Assembly (NCBI RefSeq): GCF_011806565.1
Contig: NZ_JAATOP010000001.1
Coordinates: 310,001 to 374,000 of the forward strand
Length of the DNA stretch: 64,000 bases
DNA from: Marivivens donghaensis
Lineage (GTDB): Bacteria; Pseudomonadota; Alphaproteobacteria; Rhodobacterales; Rhodobacteraceae
Direction: 5' to 3'
This document shows, in pieces, positions 62,902-64,000 of this stretch. The notes below the pieces were generated by a model. It saw only the letters and a list, made by a program, of their open reading frames with translations, was not told the origin of the DNA and did no database searches. A program made the translations under genes and the position numbers. Each line of letters starts with the position of its first letter. Position 1 is the first letter of the stretch.

Positions 62902-64000
62902 GGATTACCACCTGATTGTTCTGGATCTGTGCGATAGCGAGTGCTCGCTCGTTTGTACCATTAGGAAGCAGACGGAACACCCCTTGCGTGCCCTCAAAGC
63001 CCTGAGTTTTCGTCAGGCTGTTGCGGGTGAGGGCACTAGCGTCACCACCGGCAGCCAGAGCGCCGATTGCAGCGATGCCGTCAAACGCCAGACCTGCAAG
63101 CGGATGCGGAGCGGAGCCGTAGGCTTGCGTGTAACGGCTTTCGAAGAGGTTCATCATGTTGGTGTCCGGCACGGCGAAGATACCGTTCTGAAGACCCGGC
63201 AGCGAAATCGCTTGGCCAGCGGCGTCCCAACGGGTCAGACCAACGAAGCTCGACGAGTCGACACCCTGCTCCGACAGGCCGGTCGCGATGATCGGAAGGT
63301 CGGCGTTGATACCGCCTGTCAGGACAACTGCGTCAGCGCCGCTCGATTTGATGGCGTTGGCAATCGGTCCTGCTGCGCTGATGATCGCCTGCTGCGACAT
63401 GCCGTAGCTTTGCACGGTCGACAGCGCGACACCTGCGTTGCGCGCGGCATTTGCAGTTGCGTCACGGCCAACGGCACCCTGAAGATCTTCACCGTAGACA
63501 ACAGCTACGTTGCGGCGACCCTGACGGGCGGCATAGCTGACAAGGCGGTTTGCAGTGTTCTGGAAGGTTGCGCCCAGAATGAACACGTTGTTGCCCGCAA
63601 TGCTCGCATTGTTCGAGAACGCCAGCACGTTCACATTACGGCCTGCAACGGCAACGCCGGCAGCGTTTGCCGCTTCGGCATAAAGCGGTCCGAGGATGAC
63701 TTTAGCACCATCGTTGACCGCTTGGGTCGCGACGGCAGCAGCCTGCGCAGGGCTACCTGCGGTGTTGTAGACACGCAGATCGACGGTCACACCGCTCAGA
63801 TCGGCCATGGCCAGACGCGCAGCGTTTTCGAGGTTCTGGGCGAGAATGTTGTCGGATTCTTTCGCCGAGCCGCCCGGAACGAGAAGGGCCACCTGAACAG
63901 GCTGGCTCGGATCAATGCGTGCGCCGGTGTTTCCGCCGGTGCTGCTGACCGGCACGTCACATGCCGCGACCCATATCAGCGATAGTAAAGCAAAAATTCG
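62861..64000 (-). CDS. LpoA-like lipoprotein/ABC-type periplasmic binding fold, 5' end outside window
   Basis: At least 379 residues; the start lies beyond the window. The first visible residues (RIFALLSLIWVAACDVPVSS) carry a lipobox (WVAAC), so it is a lipoprotein. The rest is a type I periplasmic-binding-protein fold (VQVALLVPGGSAKESDNILA; VVLTGGINADLPIIATGLSE; AGLAFDGIAAIGALAAGG) like YraM/LpoA penicillin-binding-protein activators. An activator of peptidoglycan synthesis is the usual reading; a nutrient binding protein cannot be ruled out. The 3' end overlaps glnD. Confidence 0.8.
   Translation of the reverse strand, partial: RIFALLSLIWVAACDVPVSSTGGNTGARIDPSQPVQVALLVPGGSAKESDNILAQNLENAARLAMADLSGVTVDLRVYNTAGSPAQAAAVATQAVNDGAKVILGPLYAEAANAAGVAVAGRNVNVLAFSNNASIAGNNVFILGATFQNTANRLVSYAARQGRRNVAVVYGEDLQGAVGRDATANAARNAGVALSTVQSYGMSQQAIISAAGPIANAIKSSGADAVVLTGGINADLPIIATGLSEQGVDSSSFVGLTRWDAAGQAISLPGLQNGIFAVPDTNMMNLFESRYTQAYGSAPHPLAGLAFDGIAAIGALAAGGDASALTRNSLTKTQGFEGTQGVFRLLPNGTNERALAIAQIQNNQVVILEPAPRSFAGFGF

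Overview
The window reads as a chromosomal segment of a GC-rich alphaproteobacterium of the Rhodobacteraceae (Roseobacter group). This rests on gene content and order: carD next to fdxA and a Suv3-type helicase, glyQ-glyS followed by a PEP-utilising enzyme, an SAM-II riboswitch in front of metZ, folB-folP-glmM, a BMP-type nucleoside ABC operon with purine nucleoside phosphorylase, and rimI-tsaB-nfuA. The genus is inferred from family-level knowledge only. I saw no rRNA, tRNA or CRISPR array.

Layout. 1-5.3 kb is core: an SCP2-like protein (cut by the window edge), a secreted TPR protein, a Suv3-like helicase, an S4 RNA-binding protein, ferredoxin FdxA and CarD. 5.4-19.2 kb is an accessory island set between carD and purD. 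It holds small unknown genes, a decayed IS21-family element (istB intact, istA broken), an aspartate/glutamate racemase with an in-frame stop, its AraC-type regulator, a tyrosine recombinase with two in-frame stops, and, at the far edge, the C-terminal scrap of a serine recombinase. Inside this decaying frame sits an intact-looking 7 kb minus-strand block (11.3-18.4 kb): a DUF4394 protein, an ECF sigma factor and its RskA-type anti-sigma factor, a small Cys-containing exported protein, an MbnP-like and an MbnH-like di-haem protein, a PCuAC copper chaperone, a DUF2946-like protein and a PepSY membrane protein. I read it as a periplasmic copper-handling module related to the MbnP/MbnH partners of methanobactin loci, but with no methanobactin gene nearby.

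19.2-45 kb is mostly housekeeping: purD/xseA divergent, an AlkB-like membrane hydroxylase, ftsY, a permease, ispZ/yciB, a GST, riboswitch-controlled metZ, folE2, trkH, an exported SPOR/peptidoglycan-binding protein with a dead trypsin fold, glyQ-X-glyS, a PPDK-like protein with a degenerate ATP-grasp half and a strong palindrome in front, a SleB hydrolase, and folB-folP-glmM.

45-64 kb: ilvC divergent from two overlapping Lrp-type regulators; a nucleoside importer (binding protein, ATPase, two permeases) running into purine nucleoside phosphorylase, which together import and phosphorolyse purine nucleosides; rimI-tsaB-nfuA; a small secreted protein; a universal stress protein; trpS; a rhomboid that has lost its catalytic residues; murJ; glnD; and the 3' part of an LpoA-like lipoprotein gene cut by the window edge.

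The items most worth a second look are the methanobactin-free MbnP/MbnH copper block with its own ECF switch, the two independent pseudoproteases, the PPDK-like protein with its operator-like palindrome, and a hairpin repeat shared by the 3' ends of purD and ftsY.
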